In this document: piece after piece, positions 1 through 8,229 of the stretch | Layout: each line of letters starts with the position of its first letter | Position numbering within the stretch: the stretch's first letter is position 1 | NCBI RefSeq assembly: GCF_036346615.1 | Contig: NZ_CP107836.1 | Location: forward strand, 3,658,001 to 3,722,000 | Direction of reading: 5' to 3' | DNA length: 64,000 bases | Source: Streptomyces sp. NBC_00523 | GTDB lineage: Bacteria; Actinomycetota; Actinomycetes; Streptomycetales; Streptomycetaceae | Translations under genes and position numbers: made by a program | Notes under the pieces: generated by a model | Told to the model about the DNA's origin: nothing | What the model saw: only the letters and a program-made list of their open reading frames with translations | Database searches by the model: none

Positions 1-484
1 CCGGCCGGTCGGTACGCGCGTTGGTCGCGGTGCCCGCGATGGCGTCCACCACCTGCCGGCTCTTCGCGTCCTCCACCTCGCCGAAGATCGTGTGCTTGTT
101 GGTCAGCCAGGCCGTCGGCGAGACCGTGACGAAGAACTGCGAGCCGTTGGTGCCGGGTCCGGAGTTGGCCATGGCGAGCAGATACGGCTTGGTGAAGGCG
201 AGATCGGGGTGGAACTCGTCCGCGAACTTGTACCCGGGGCCACCCGTGCCGTTCCCCAGCGGGTCACCGCCCTGAATCATGAAACCGCTGATCACGCGGT
301 GGAAGACGGTGCCGTCGTACAACCGGGCCCGGGTCGGCTGCCCCGTGGCCGGGTCGGTCCACTCGCGCTCACCCTGGGCGAGCTCGACGAAGTTCTTGAC
401 CGTCTTCGGAGCGTGGTTCGGCAGGAGCCGGATCTCGATGTCGCCCTGATTGGTCTTCAAGGTGGCGTAAAGCTGCTCGGCCAC
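1..484 (-). CDS. Peptidyl-prolyl cis-trans isomerase, cyclophilin type (3' end cut by window)
   Basis: Cyclophilins catalyse cis-trans isomerisation of Xaa-Pro bonds and assist protein folding. The minus-strand frame from GTG at 484 reads MAEQLYATLKTNQGDIEIRL and contains the family signatures FHRVISGFMIQGGD, GTGGPGY, the MANSGPGTNGSQFF core and the W of AWLTNKHTIFGEV. No signal peptide or membrane segment precedes the domain, so it should be cytoplasmic. A GGAAGGC ribosome site lies seven bases before the GTG. About 160 codons are present and the C-terminus runs off the left edge. It is divergent from the DUF5324 gene, with a 336-base gap. Identification is confident; the exact paralogue cannot be told. 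Confidence 0.9.
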   Translation of the reverse strand, partial: MAEQLYATLKTNQGDIEIRLLPNHAPKTVKNFVELAQGEREWTDPATGQPTRARLYDGTVFHRVISGFMIQGGDPLGNGTGGPGYKFADEFHPDLAFTKPYLLAMANSGPGTNGSQFFVTVSPTAWLTNKHTIFGEVEDAKSRQVVDAIAGTATNARTDRP

Positions 485-820
485 GATCTGCCTTCCGTGA
501 GTCTGCACGTGTGCTCTGCGCGTCTGCGCTGCGCGCCGGACCGCACCGCTGACCGGGCCGGACCGACGCTCCGATCCTTGCACGGGCCGCCCCCGCGGCG
601 TCCGAGGCGGGAGACGGTCGCCTCCGCGCCGCCGCGGCACAACCGATGCGGCCAAGTGCGTGACGAACCGGCGCGATACCGGATGAACCATGGCATGGTC
701 GTCGGGAGGTACCGAATGACCCGGATGCCCGCCCCACATGCCGCACAGGGCCCACGCAGGCATGATCTCGAATTGGGTGGAAAGGCGGAGTACCTACCCG
801 CCACCAAGGAGGAGGATCCC
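485..820. other. Divergent intergenic region, cyclophilin / DUF5324
   Basis: This 336-base gap separates two divergent genes. An AAGGAGGAGG ribosome site for the right-hand gene sits at its right end. A GGCGG/CCGCC inverted repeat lies just upstream of that site. I recognise no coding sequence or RNA gene; the long open frame that crosses it is antisense to the cyclophilin gene. Confidence 0.4.
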
Positions 821-1552
821 GTGACCCGCATCGACAGCGTGCGTGCCGCAACCGACTCGGCGAGGGACAGCGTGCAGCACGCCGCGGAAGTGGTGGCGCC
901 CTACGCCGACTCGGCCAAGGACCAGGCCGTTCACTATGCGCACGAGGCCCGCACGCTGCTCGCACCGAAGGTGTCGAAGGCAGCCAAGCAGGCCCGTGTG
1001 CAGTACGGCGCGCACGTCGCCCCGCGTATCGAGCTCGCCCGCACACACGTACCCCCCAAGGTCGACGAGGCCGCCCAGCGCGCCGCGCTCCGCACCCGTC
1101 AGGCCGCCCGCAGCGCCGCGGACTACACCGTCCCGCGCATCGAGAGCGCCCGGGCCGCCGCCCAGCCGGTGGCGGAGGAAGCCGCCGCCCGCAGCGCCGC
1201 CGCGGTGGCCGCACTGCGCGGCCAGGTCACGGCCAAGCAGATTCGCAAGCTGGCCCGGAAGCACGAGCGACGGGCCAGGGCGGGCAAGGCGTTCAAGGGC
1301 CTGGCCGTGACCGGCATCCTCGCGGCCGCCGGCTACGCGGTGTGGCGCTGGTGGGACAAGCAGGCCAACCCCGAGTGGCTGGTGGAGCCGCCCGCCCCCA
1401 CCGAGGTGGACGACCGCGCCCCGCTGTCCTCCGTCGACGGCAGCCCGCAGACCTCGACCCTCCTGGACCCCGAGGTCGAGGCCAAGCAGGCCGACGCCGA
1501 GGCGGCCGGCGAGGACGGCCCGGAGGGCACGGGCCTGGACGACCGCGCCTGA
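821..1552 (+). CDS. DUF5324 family membrane-associated protein
   Basis: This 243-residue, alanine- and arginine-rich protein begins MTRIDSVRAATDSARDS. The N-terminal ~165 residues are predicted long amphipathic helices with repeated AAxxAR-type heptads. A basic stretch (KQIRKLARKHERRARAG) is followed by one membrane helix (LAVTGILAAAGYAVWRWW), then an acidic, disordered tail. The layout matches DUF5324, an uncharacterised actinobacterial family; no function is known. The GTG start is set by a strong AAGGAGGAGG eight bases upstream. The open frame extends much further upstream, but that extension is antisense to the cyclophilin gene. A terminator hairpin follows 33 bases after the stop. Confidence 0.8.
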   Translation: MTRIDSVRAATDSARDSVQHAAEVVAPYADSAKDQAVHYAHEARTLLAPKVSKAAKQARVQYGAHVAPRIELARTHVPPKVDEAAQRAALRTRQAARSAADYTVPRIESARAAAQPVAEEAAARSAAAVAALRGQVTAKQIRKLARKHERRARAGKAFKGLAVTGILAAAGYAVWRWWDKQANPEWLVEPPAPTEVDDRAPLSSVDGSPQTSTLLDPEVEAKQADAEAAGEDGPEGTGLDDRA

Positions 1553-1584
1553 CCCGCGCACACCGCACGACAGCACGCACACCA

Positions 1585-1628
1585 AAGAGGTCCCCTGATC
1601 CGTGTTTCCGCAGATCAGGGGACCTCTT
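1585..1628. terminator. Bidirectional terminator between DUF5324 gene and tRNA-Ala
   Basis: A perfect 16-base inverted repeat (AAGAGGTCCCCTGATC and its complement) encloses a 12-base loop. It lies between the plus-strand DUF5324 gene and the minus-strand tRNA-Ala, so it can end transcription from both sides. Confidence 0.85.
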
Positions 1629-1634
1629 GGGATG

Positions 1635-1707
1635 TGGAGCCTAGGAGATTCGAACTCCTGACATCTGCCTTGCAAAGGCAGCGCTCTACCAACTGAGCTA
1701 AGGCCCC
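1635..1707 (-). tRNA. tRNA-Ala (anticodon TGC)
   Basis: A 73-base cloverleaf on the minus strand: acceptor stem GGGGCCT/AGGCTCC with one G-T wobble, D-arm TTAGCTCAGTTGG, anticodon stem CTGCC/GGCAG around loop TTTGCAA (anticodon TGC, alanine), and T-loop GTTCGAATC. The 3' CCA is not encoded, which is common in Streptomyces. In many actinobacteria tRNA-Ile and tRNA-Ala lie downstream of gyrA, as they do here. Confidence 0.97.
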
Positions 1708-1875
1708 GACAGCACGCAGCCCGAACACCTGGATGTTCCGGTCACCGCCGCAGAACAGAGTACCGGCTCACCCCGGTGATCCTGCAAAAATTCGGGGACT
1801 CCCCGTGCGCGACCACGCTCCGTAAGATGCTGGTCGAGGTTCGCAGCAGCGAAGCCGATGCGAAGGGGAGACGCA

Positions 1876-2424
1876 ATGGATGCAGCGCAGCAAGAGGCGA
1901 CGGCCAGAGCCAGAGACCTCCAGCGCAGTTGGTACGGGGAGCCGTTGGGGGCGCTCTTCCGCCGGCTGATCGACGACCTCGGACTCAACCAGGCCCGCCT
2001 CGCCGCGGCACTCGGACTGTCCGCTCCCATGCTCTCCCAGCTCATGAGCGGTCAGCGCGCGAAGATCGGCAACCCCGCTGTCGTCCAGCGCGTCCAGGCC
2101 CTTCAGGAGCTGGCCGGACAGGTCGCTGACGGCAGCGTCAGCGCCGCCGAGGCCACAGCCCGGATGGAGGAGATCAAGAAGTCCCAGGGCGGATCCGTCC
2201 TCTCCGGCACCGGCCAGACCACATCGACCGGCGGAGCACCCACCGTCCGCCGGGTGGTCCGGGAGATCCAGTCGCTGCTGCGGTCGGTCTCGGCCGCCGG
2301 TGACATCATCGATGCGGCGGACTCCCTCGCCCCGACCCACCCGGAACTGGCAGAGTTCCTCCGGGTGTACGGAGCGGGGCGCACCGCGGAAGCGGTGGCG
2401 CACTACGAGAGCCACCAGAGCTAG
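1876..2424 (+). CDS. Helix-turn-helix (XRE-like) DNA-binding protein
   Basis: A 182-residue protein. Around residues 22-60 a predicted helix-turn-helix (LGLNQARLAAALGLSAPMLSQ) is followed by LMSGQRAKIGNPAVVQR, a typical XRE-type fold. The rest is a linker and a helical C-terminal domain (VVREIQSLLRS to the end) with no match I recognise. A GGGGAG ribosome site sets the ATG at 1876; an in-frame ATG 18 bases upstream is poorer. The Ser/Thr kinase gene begins 58 bases downstream on the same strand, so co-expression is likely and the protein may be a substrate or effector of the kinase (inference). It is probably a transcriptional regulator; its target is unknown. Confidence 0.8.
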   Translation: MDAAQQEATARARDLQRSWYGEPLGALFRRLIDDLGLNQARLAAALGLSAPMLSQLMSGQRAKIGNPAVVQRVQALQELAGQVADGSVSAAEATARMEEIKKSQGGSVLSGTGQTTSTGGAPTVRRVVREIQSLLRSVSAAGDIIDAADSLAPTHPELAEFLRVYGAGRTAEAVAHYESHQS

Positions 2425-2482
2425 GCCCCGCACGGTACGGGGGCACGGGCCGGAAACATGAACGGGGAGCGGGCACAGCGCC

Positions 2483-3871
2483 ATGGGTGAGGTCTTCGCC
2501 GGACGGTACGAACTGGTCGATCCGATCGGACGTGGTGGGGTCGGTGCCGTGTGGCGCGCCTGGGACCACCGGCGCCGCCGCTATGTGGCGGCCAAGGTGC
2601 TCCAGCAGAGCGACGCGCACACGTTGCTCCGCTTCGTCCGTGAACAGGCGCTGCGCATCGAGCACCCCCATGTGCTCGCACCGGCCAGCTGGGCCGCCGA
2701 CGACGACCAGGTTCTCTTCACCATGGACCTCGTCAGCGGCGGCTCACTGGCCCATGTCATCGGCGACTACGGCCCGTTGCCCCCTCGTTTCGTCTGCACC
2801 CTGCTCGACCAGCTGCTGGCCGGCCTCTCGACGGTGCACGCCGAAGGCGTGGTGCACCGGGACATCAAACCGGCCAACATCCTTATGGAGGCCACCGGCC
2901 GGGGCCGCCCGCATCTGCGGCTGTCGGACTTCGGCATCTCCATGCGCAAGGGCGAGCCGCGCCTCACCGAGACGAACTACGTGGTGGGGACGCTCGGTTA
3001 CTTCGCGCCCGAGCAGATGATGGGCGCCGAACCGGACTTCCCGGCGGACCTCTTCGCGGTCGGCCTGGTCGCCCTCTATCTGCTCCAGGGCACCAAGCCC
3101 GACTCGCAGGCGCTCATCGAGCACTTCGCGGAGCACGGCACCCCCAGTGCCCCTGACGGCGTCCCGGAGCCGTTGTGGCAGGTCATCGCGGGCCTCCTGC
3201 AGCCGGACCCGCAGGACCGCTTCCGTACGGCCACGGGCGCGCGCAAGGCCCTGAACGCCGCCGTCGAGATGCTTCCCGAGCCCTCGGACGCCGAGGAGCC
3301 GGTGGAGGTCTTCGACCAGATCGGCCCGCTTCCCGAGGGCTTCGGCCCCGACGGCCCGCTGCGGTCCGGCGGCCCGGCGGCAGCGCACTCACCCGGCCCT
3401 CAGACAAGTGGTCAGCCGACCGCGCCCCCGTCGCCCCAGCAAGCCCCGGCGCCCCAGCCGACGGCGCCCCTGGCGACCGGCCCTCATCCCAGCGGGCAGC
3501 AGCCGCAGCCCTACCCCTCCGCGCCCGCTCCCATGTCCGAGACGGGCAGCTTCCACCTCCCGCCCCCCGGGCCGGCCGTTCCCGCGCACCACGCCCCGCA
3601 CACCGCCGCACCCGCGGCCCCGTACGGCTATCCGCAGCCGGCCGGGTACACCGCCCCCGACGCGAACCCCGTGCTCGCCCCGGCTCCCGGTCCGCAGGAT
3701 CGGTCCTTCACCCACCCCTACACGGCCCCCCAGCAGGGGACGGCCCCTTTCCAGGCACCGGCCTCCGCCCCCGGAACGCGTCCGGGACCGTCCCCGAGGG
3801 TGGCGGTCCCGGTCCTGCTGGTGGCGCTGGTCTGCTTCGCCGTGGGCATCTGGGCGCTGACCCAGTCCTGA
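2483..3871 (+). CDS. Tail-anchored serine/threonine protein kinase (Hanks type)
   Basis: A 462-residue kinase that transfers the ATP gamma-phosphate to Ser/Thr of unknown substrates. It has an intact active site: glycine loop GRGGVG (16-21), lysine K38 in AAK, catalytic HRD (125-127) with DIKPAN, DFG (149-151), and the activation segment ending GTLGYFAPEQ. After about residue 275 comes a long Pro/Ala/Gln/Ser-rich linker, then a single hydrophobic helix (VAVPVLLVALVCFAVGIWAL) only three residues from the C-terminus. There is no extracellular sensor such as PASTA repeats, so the kinase domain is tethered on the cytoplasmic face. It is probably co-transcribed with the preceding HTH gene and converges on the exported-protein pair. 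Confidence 0.92.
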   Translation: MGEVFAGRYELVDPIGRGGVGAVWRAWDHRRRRYVAAKVLQQSDAHTLLRFVREQALRIEHPHVLAPASWAADDDQVLFTMDLVSGGSLAHVIGDYGPLPPRFVCTLLDQLLAGLSTVHAEGVVHRDIKPANILMEATGRGRPHLRLSDFGISMRKGEPRLTETNYVVGTLGYFAPEQMMGAEPDFPADLFAVGLVALYLLQGTKPDSQALIEHFAEHGTPSAPDGVPEPLWQVIAGLLQPDPQDRFRTATGARKALNAAVEMLPEPSDAEEPVEVFDQIGPLPEGFGPDGPLRSGGPAAAHSPGPQTSGQPTAPPSPQQAPAPQPTAPLATGPHPSGQQPQPYPSAPAPMSETGSFHLPPPGPAVPAHHAPHTAAPAAPYGYPQPAGYTAPDANPVLAPAPGPQDRSFTHPYTAPQQGTAPFQAPASAPGTRPGPSPRVAVPVLLVALVCFAVGIWALTQS

Positions 3872-3893
3872 GTACGAGGGCGGCCGCCCGCGC

Positions 3894-5246
3894 CTACCAG
3901 GCCTGAGGCGGCCCTCCGTACGGGTACTGCCCGCCCGTGGGCGCGGCCGGTGCCGCGGCCGCGCGGCGTCGCGCGATCAGGGTCCACGCCCCCAGCCAGA
4001 GCACCAGCACGGTGCCGGCGCCGATTCCGGCCGCCGCGACCAGCTTCATCGTGCCGCGCTCGCTCCTGGCCTCGGCGGCCTGCGCGCCGCTCTGCCCTTC
4101 CCGCGCCGCGTCCTTGTCGCCCTGGGTCACAGAGAAGATCCCGGCATCGCCCTTGTACGGCGACTTCCCCGCCTCGCCCTTCACACTGATCTTGAGGGTC
4201 AGCGCGATCGGCTTCTGCCCGTACGGCTTCGCGAGGTCCGGGCTCAGCGTGACGGAGAGGTAGTACCAGCCCGCGAACCGCATCCCGCCGACATCGTCAC
4301 TGGAGTCGTACCGGTTCCGGTACGCCACCGGGGGCAGCGGGTCGAAGGGGACGGAGACCGGCTTTCCCGTATAGGCCGTGGGCGACACATCGGCGACGTG
4401 CCCCAGTGCCGGGTTCTCCAGCGACACCGTCAGCGCGCTGCTGACGTACGCGCTCTTCTCGGAGGTGCTGTTGCTCAGCTCCGTCGTGGCGAAGAGCTGC
4501 TGGCCCCAGTCCACCGGCACACGGTAGAAGAGGGTCTGCCCGGGCTCGATCCGGTCCTTCCACTCGCCGGTCTCCAGGCTCGTGGCGTCGTAGTAGCCGG
4601 CGCCCCCGCGACGGGTGTTGTCCGTGGCGGCGGCGGGCGGCTGCGGTGAGGCGGACGCCCAGGACGTCGGGGCGGTGGTCGGCGCGGAGGAGGCGTTCGC
4701 GATCTCCGGCTCGGAGGCGTAACGCAGCTCCAGGTCCCACTCCCCCTGGTCCGAGGTCTCCTTGGTCTCCCGCTCGATCAGCGCGTAGTACGTACCGGCG
4801 TCCTGGCAGCTGCCGTCCTTCTCGATCCGCCGGGAGGCGTAGGCGGCGATGGGGCGCGGGTACTGCGCGGTCCCGAACACGGCGTCCTGCGAACTGCACT
4901 CGTCGTCCGAGCTGTCCCGGATGCTGACCGTGATCCCGTCCCCGTACGACACCTTGCCGCCGCCCTTCGGCACGACGACGGCGGACACGTAGGCGTTCGT
5001 CTTCGCGTCCAGGTCCAGCCGGTAGTACAGCTTCTGCCCACTCCGGATCGCGCTCTTGTAGACCCCGCCAGGCTTCAGCTTCGTCGCCTCGGCGCTGATG
5101 TCGGCGCCGGCCGCCGACTCGGCGTCCGGATCGAAGGTGTACGAGCCGGGGGCTCCGGCCGCGTACGCCTGTCCCGGCAGCGCCGCCACCGCGAACACCG
5201 CCGCCACCGCCGCGAGCGCCCCCCGCATCCTGCTGCGCCGCCTCAT
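3894..5246 (-). CDS. Exported, C-terminally membrane-anchored protein, partner of VWA protein
   Basis: A 450-residue protein with an N-terminal signal peptide (MRRRSRMRGALAAVAAVFAV, cleavage probably after AYAA) and a C-terminal membrane helix (GAGTVLVLWLGAWTLIA) followed by RRRA and a short cytoplasmic tail. The outer part has two related beta-rich modules, one with SGQKLYYRLDL and one with PGQTLFYRVPVDWGQQLF. Both are clearly related to segments of the upstream VWA protein, so the pair arose by duplication. Its start overlaps the VWA stop (TGATG), meaning translational coupling and matched amounts. A longer upstream open frame exists but overlaps the partner. The function is unknown; a surface complex with the VWA protein is an inference. 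Confidence 0.75.
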   Translation of the reverse strand: MRRRSRMRGALAAVAAVFAVAALPGQAYAAGAPGSYTFDPDAESAAGADISAEATKLKPGGVYKSAIRSGQKLYYRLDLDAKTNAYVSAVVVPKGGGKVSYGDGITVSIRDSSDDECSSQDAVFGTAQYPRPIAAYASRRIEKDGSCQDAGTYYALIERETKETSDQGEWDLELRYASEPEIANASSAPTTAPTSWASASPQPPAAATDNTRRGGAGYYDATSLETGEWKDRIEPGQTLFYRVPVDWGQQLFATTELSNSTSEKSAYVSSALTVSLENPALGHVADVSPTAYTGKPVSVPFDPLPPVAYRNRYDSSDDVGGMRFAGWYYLSVTLSPDLAKPYGQKPIALTLKISVKGEAGKSPYKGDAGIFSVTQGDKDAAREGQSGAQAAEARSERGTMKLVAAAGIGAGTVLVLWLGAWTLIARRRAAAAPAAPTGGQYPYGGPPQAW

Positions 5247-7207
5247 CACGCGCTTCCCCTCGTCATCCGTACGGCTGCCCTCCGGCGGCCGCGTACATAT
5301 ACGAACACGGCCAGAACTGCGGCCATGGCGGCAGCCCCCGCGCCCGCGGCCGCAACGACCGCCCATCCTGCCCCTCCCGCACCGCCACTGTCTGCGGCAG
5401 CGGCCGAATCGCCCTGCTTGTCCGCCCCCGCGCCCTCGGCGCCGCCGGTCTTCCCGCCCGCCGGTCCCGTAACCGCCGGGGCGTCGCGCCCCGGCCCGGA
5501 GCGTTCCTCGCCCAGCACCGCCACGCGCAGCACCACACCGATCTCCGGGTTCTCCGCGATCTCCGCGGCCCGCGCGCCCAGCGTCACCGAGATGTAGAAG
5601 TCGCCCCCGACGCGCACCGGCTGGACGTACGACCGGCTCTCGTAGCGGTTGGTCCAGGCGACCGGGACCCCGCCCATCCGGACCGCCGCGGGGCTGCCGT
5701 CGTACAGCGTGCTCCCGTGGAACTCACCGCCCCCGTCGAGCGGGAAGCGGGCCGGGGTGTAGAGCCGGGTGGCGCCGTACGAGTACGTGGAGTGGGCCCG
5801 GTCCACCGTGGGCTCGTTCGCGAACTCGACGGTGTAGGAGACCTGCTGGCCCCAGCCCGCCGGGACCTTGTACCAGAGAGTCTGCGAGGGCAGGACGCGG
5901 TCGCGCCACACGCCGGGGCCGAGCTCCCGCGCGTCGTTGAAGCCGGTGCCGCCCCGCACATCGCGCGGATCGCCCGTCGGCAGCGCGGCGTTCCCGTCAC
6001 CCGCGCCGTACTCCGTCTCCGACTGAGCGGGCGTCACCCCCTCCGCCAGCGGCGCCTCGGCCCCGTACACCAGCTCAAGGGGCCAACGGGCCGCGTCCGA
6101 GACCTTCTTGCTCGTCCGCTCCACCACGAGCCGGTAGCGGCCCGCACGGTCGCAGACGCGGCCGCCGTCCGGCGAGGGGACCCGGGCGACCGCGGCCGTC
6201 AGCGGCACCGCGCCCTCCCGCTGCGAGAAGCGCTCGGTGTCCGTCGCGCAGTACCCGTGTCCGGCGTGCTCGATCCTGGTGGTCAGGGCGTCGAACGTGT
6301 CCACCGCCGCCCCCGGCTGCGGGACCGCTGTCGCGGCGAGGTCCGCCGTGGAGGCGGCGTCGAAGTCGACCGCGTAGTACCGCTTCTCGCCCGGCCCGAT
6401 GGTGTCCAGGTACTGCCCGGGGGTCAGTACGGGTGCCCGGTCGGCCGTGGCCGCGCCGGTCACCCGGCGCCCCTTCAGCCGGTAGCCGTCCGCCGAGAGC
6501 CGTGCGGCGCGCTGGAGTTGGCGGGCCAGTGCGTCGGCGTCCGGTGCGTCGTAGTAACGGCCTTTGCCCGCGCGCGCGATGCACTCCAGCTGTTCGCGGG
6601 CGGGGCCCTCCACCTGGAAGCCGACGGTGTCGATGCGCAGCCCGGTCTCTTCCCCGCCGAGCCGCTCGGCAACCTCGCAGGGCGCCGGCGCACCGCAGTT
6701 GTCCTCGCCGTCCGAGACCAGCAGGATCGTGCGCGTGCCGATGGCGCCGTCCGCCGGTTCGGGCAGGTCCTCGGCCGCCTTGCGGAGCGAGAGGCCGATG
6801 GGGGTGTCGCCCCGGGGCCGCACCGCCTCGACCGCCCGCTTGAGACCGCCCCGGTCAAGGGCGCGCACCGGCTGGACGAGGCGGGTGTCCGTACAGCCGT
6901 GCGGCCGGTCGGCGCCGTAGACCCGCAGCCCGGTCGGGAAGCCGTCCGGAAGGCCGTCCACCACCGTGGAGACGGCCGCGCGGGCGCTCTCCATCCGGGT
7001 GCGGCCGGTGCCGTCGTCGTCCCCCATGGAGCCGGACGAGTCGAGCACCATCACCAGGCTGCCGTTGCCGCCGGACCGCGCGACCGCTGGCGCCCCGTGC
7101 GCGGCCGTTGCCGCCGGGGCGGGTAGCGCGCCCGCCACCAGGGCGAACAACGCCCCACCGATCAGAATCCCCGCCCGCGCACCGCCGCGGTGATGACCTG
7201 TCCTCAC
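5246..7207 (-). CDS. Exported VWA-domain protein with C-terminal membrane anchor
   Basis: About 653 residues. A signal peptide (ILIGGALFALVAGALPAPA) is followed by a von Willebrand factor A domain with an intact metal-ion site: DSSGSMG, the threonine of GDTPIG and LLVSDGEDN. Then come two beta-rich modules (PGEKRYYAVDF and PSQTLWYKVPAGWGQQV) like those of the downstream partner. A Gly/Ala-rich stalk leads to a final membrane helix (AAAMAAVLAVFVYVRG). GTG at 7207 is chosen because GAGGGGG lies seven bases upstream; another in-frame GTG at 7246 lacks a site. VWA domains usually bind protein ligands through Mg2+. The two cysteine-containing loops suggest disulfides outside the cell. No family name is recognised beyond VWA. 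Confidence 0.82.
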   Translation of the reverse strand: MRTGHHRGGARAGILIGGALFALVAGALPAPAATAAHGAPAVARSGGNGSLVMVLDSSGSMGDDDGTGRTRMESARAAVSTVVDGLPDGFPTGLRVYGADRPHGCTDTRLVQPVRALDRGGLKRAVEAVRPRGDTPIGLSLRKAAEDLPEPADGAIGTRTILLVSDGEDNCGAPAPCEVAERLGGEETGLRIDTVGFQVEGPAREQLECIARAGKGRYYDAPDADALARQLQRAARLSADGYRLKGRRVTGAATADRAPVLTPGQYLDTIGPGEKRYYAVDFDAASTADLAATAVPQPGAAVDTFDALTTRIEHAGHGYCATDTERFSQREGAVPLTAAVARVPSPDGGRVCDRAGRYRLVVERTSKKVSDAARWPLELVYGAEAPLAEGVTPAQSETEYGAGDGNAALPTGDPRDVRGGTGFNDARELGPGVWRDRVLPSQTLWYKVPAGWGQQVSYTVEFANEPTVDRAHSTYSYGATRLYTPARFPLDGGGEFHGSTLYDGSPAAVRMGGVPVAWTNRYESRSYVQPVRVGGDFYISVTLGARAAEIAENPEIGVVLRVAVLGEERSGPGRDAPAVTGPAGGKTGGAEGAGADKQGDSAAAADSGGAGGAGWAVVAAAGAGAAAMAAVLAVFVYVRGRRRAAVRMTRGSA

Positions 7208-7245
7208 CCGTGCCCCCTCGACCGAACAGTCAATGTCTTTGCTCA

Positions 7246-7268
7246 CGCAAGCTATTGATTTGCTTGCG
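7246..7268. promoter_or_regulatory. Inverted repeat upstream of the VWA gene
   Basis: CGCAAGC at 7246-7252 and GCTTGCG at 7262-7268 form a perfect 7-base inverted repeat with a 9-base AT-rich centre. It lies 40-60 bases upstream of the VWA start, in the expected promoter position, and looks like an operator. The binding protein is unknown. Confidence 0.4.
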
Positions 7269-7310
7269 CGAACTCAAGAGCACAGCTGTCACGGTCCCGC
7301 AACAGCACGA

Positions 7311-7338
7311 AGCCCCGGCCGCGTCAGCGACCGGGGCT
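7311..7338 (-). terminator. Terminator after the DLW-39 gene
   Basis: AGCCCCGG and CCGGGGCT form an 8-base stem with a 12-base loop, 20 bases downstream of the DLW-39 stop codon. Confidence 0.6.
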
Positions 7339-7357
7339 CGTACCAGGCTGTTCCGTC

Positions 7358-7492
7358 TCAGACACCCGAACCCGCGGGCACGGAGTCGGTCGCCTCCGTC
7401 CACAGATCCTGCTCGGCGCGATCCGCCTGGATCTGGCGGTACACGAGGAGCCCGCCGATGGCGGCCAGTGCGACCAGGAGAAGCTTCTTCAC
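7358..7492 (-). CDS. DLW-39 family small membrane protein
   Basis: A 44-residue protein: MKKLLLVALAAIGGLLVYRQ, then IQADRAEQDLWTEATDSV. The N-terminal half is one membrane helix; the conserved Asp-Leu-Trp (DLW) and flanking WTEATD identify DLW-39, a small actinobacterial family named for this motif and its length. It is typically found near gyrA, as here. The GTG at 7492 gives the canonical N-terminus; a longer in-frame upstream start would add 29 residues with no resemblance to the family. The function is unknown. The charged C-terminus would face the cytoplasm or cell wall depending on topology, which cannot be decided here. Confidence 0.85.
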   Translation of the reverse strand: MKKLLLVALAAIGGLLVYRQIQADRAEQDLWTEATDSVPAGSGV

Positions 7493-7787
7493 CGCGCGAC
7501 CTCGTCCTTCGTTGGCGTAGGGGACTTCTGCCGCCCGACTATACACACCGGCCGATATCGACCGGTGACCTCCCCGCAACCCAATTGGCGCCTGCCGACG
7601 TGCGGCCGGAACCCCTCTGTGCGTCCCCCTCGGAAGCCCTCATGGAAGGCCGGGGCGGGCCGGTTGAACCATACGAGTGGTGTTCATCTGAAGATCGGCG
7701 CATGCGCGGCGTCGGTCCACGAAATCGCGGGCCGGATCCACATCATCGGAAAGGTAAGCAAACCGGACCACCTGAAAGTGAGGGGCC

Positions 7788-8171
7788 ATGAGCACCGTCT
7801 CGGCCAAGAACATCTGGACCGCCCTCGTCACCGCGTTCTTCGCACTCCTCGCGGCTCTGGGCCTCGCGAGCTCCACGGCCACCGCCGCACAGGCGACAGC
7901 CACGAACACGAACACGGAGCCGGCGGCCACGGCCCACGAGCACACCCCCGCCGACCGCGCAACAGCGACCGGACCTTCGGTGCGATGGACCCTTCCGCGT
8001 GACCGGGCGCTGCCGCCCACGATGAAGCAGCGCATCCGCGCCGAGGCACACGGCTCCTCACCCGCCACCCGGCATCTGTCCGCAGACACGAAGAACACCG
8101 TGAACACCACGGGCTCCGCCCGCACCTCGCACGGCACCCTGGCGCAGGACGCCTCGCTCCTCCCACCGTGA
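7788..8171 (+). CDS. Small exported protein (possibly DUF6344)
   Basis: A 127-residue protein with a hydrophobic N-terminal segment (IWTALVTAFFALLAALGLA) ending in ATAA, a probable signal peptide or anchor. A Thr/Ala-rich region follows, then the block RALPPTMKQRIRAEAHGSSP, which I recall as the conserved core of a small streptomycete family (DUF6344); that name is from memory and not certain. The tail is Ser/Thr/Asn-rich. GTGAGGGG three bases before the ATG is a good ribosome site. It stands alone, with a terminator 26 bases after the stop. The function is unknown. Confidence 0.7.
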   Translation: MSTVSAKNIWTALVTAFFALLAALGLASSTATAAQATATNTNTEPAATAHEHTPADRATATGPSVRWTLPRDRALPPTMKQRIRAEAHGSSPATRHLSADTKNTVNTTGSARTSHGTLAQDASLLPP

Positions 8172-8196
8172 CAGCGCCGCAGCACCTGACCCCCTG

Positions 8197-8229
8197 AGCC
8201 CCCGGGCCGGTTCACACCGGACGGGGGCT
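8197..8229 (+). terminator. Terminator of the small exported protein gene
   Basis: AGCCCCCG (8197-8204) pairs with CGGGGGCT (8222-8229). An inner CCGGT/ACCGG pair (8207-8211, 8216-8220) extends the stem, and a short T run follows. Confidence 0.8.

Noticed and set aside
92..820. N-terminal extension of the DUF5324 protein
   Set aside because: It overlaps the cyclophilin gene on the other strand, and the strong ribosome site is at 811.
5717..7126. 469-codon plus-strand open frame
   Set aside because: Antisense to the VWA gene, which has a signal peptide, an intact MIDAS and a membrane helix.
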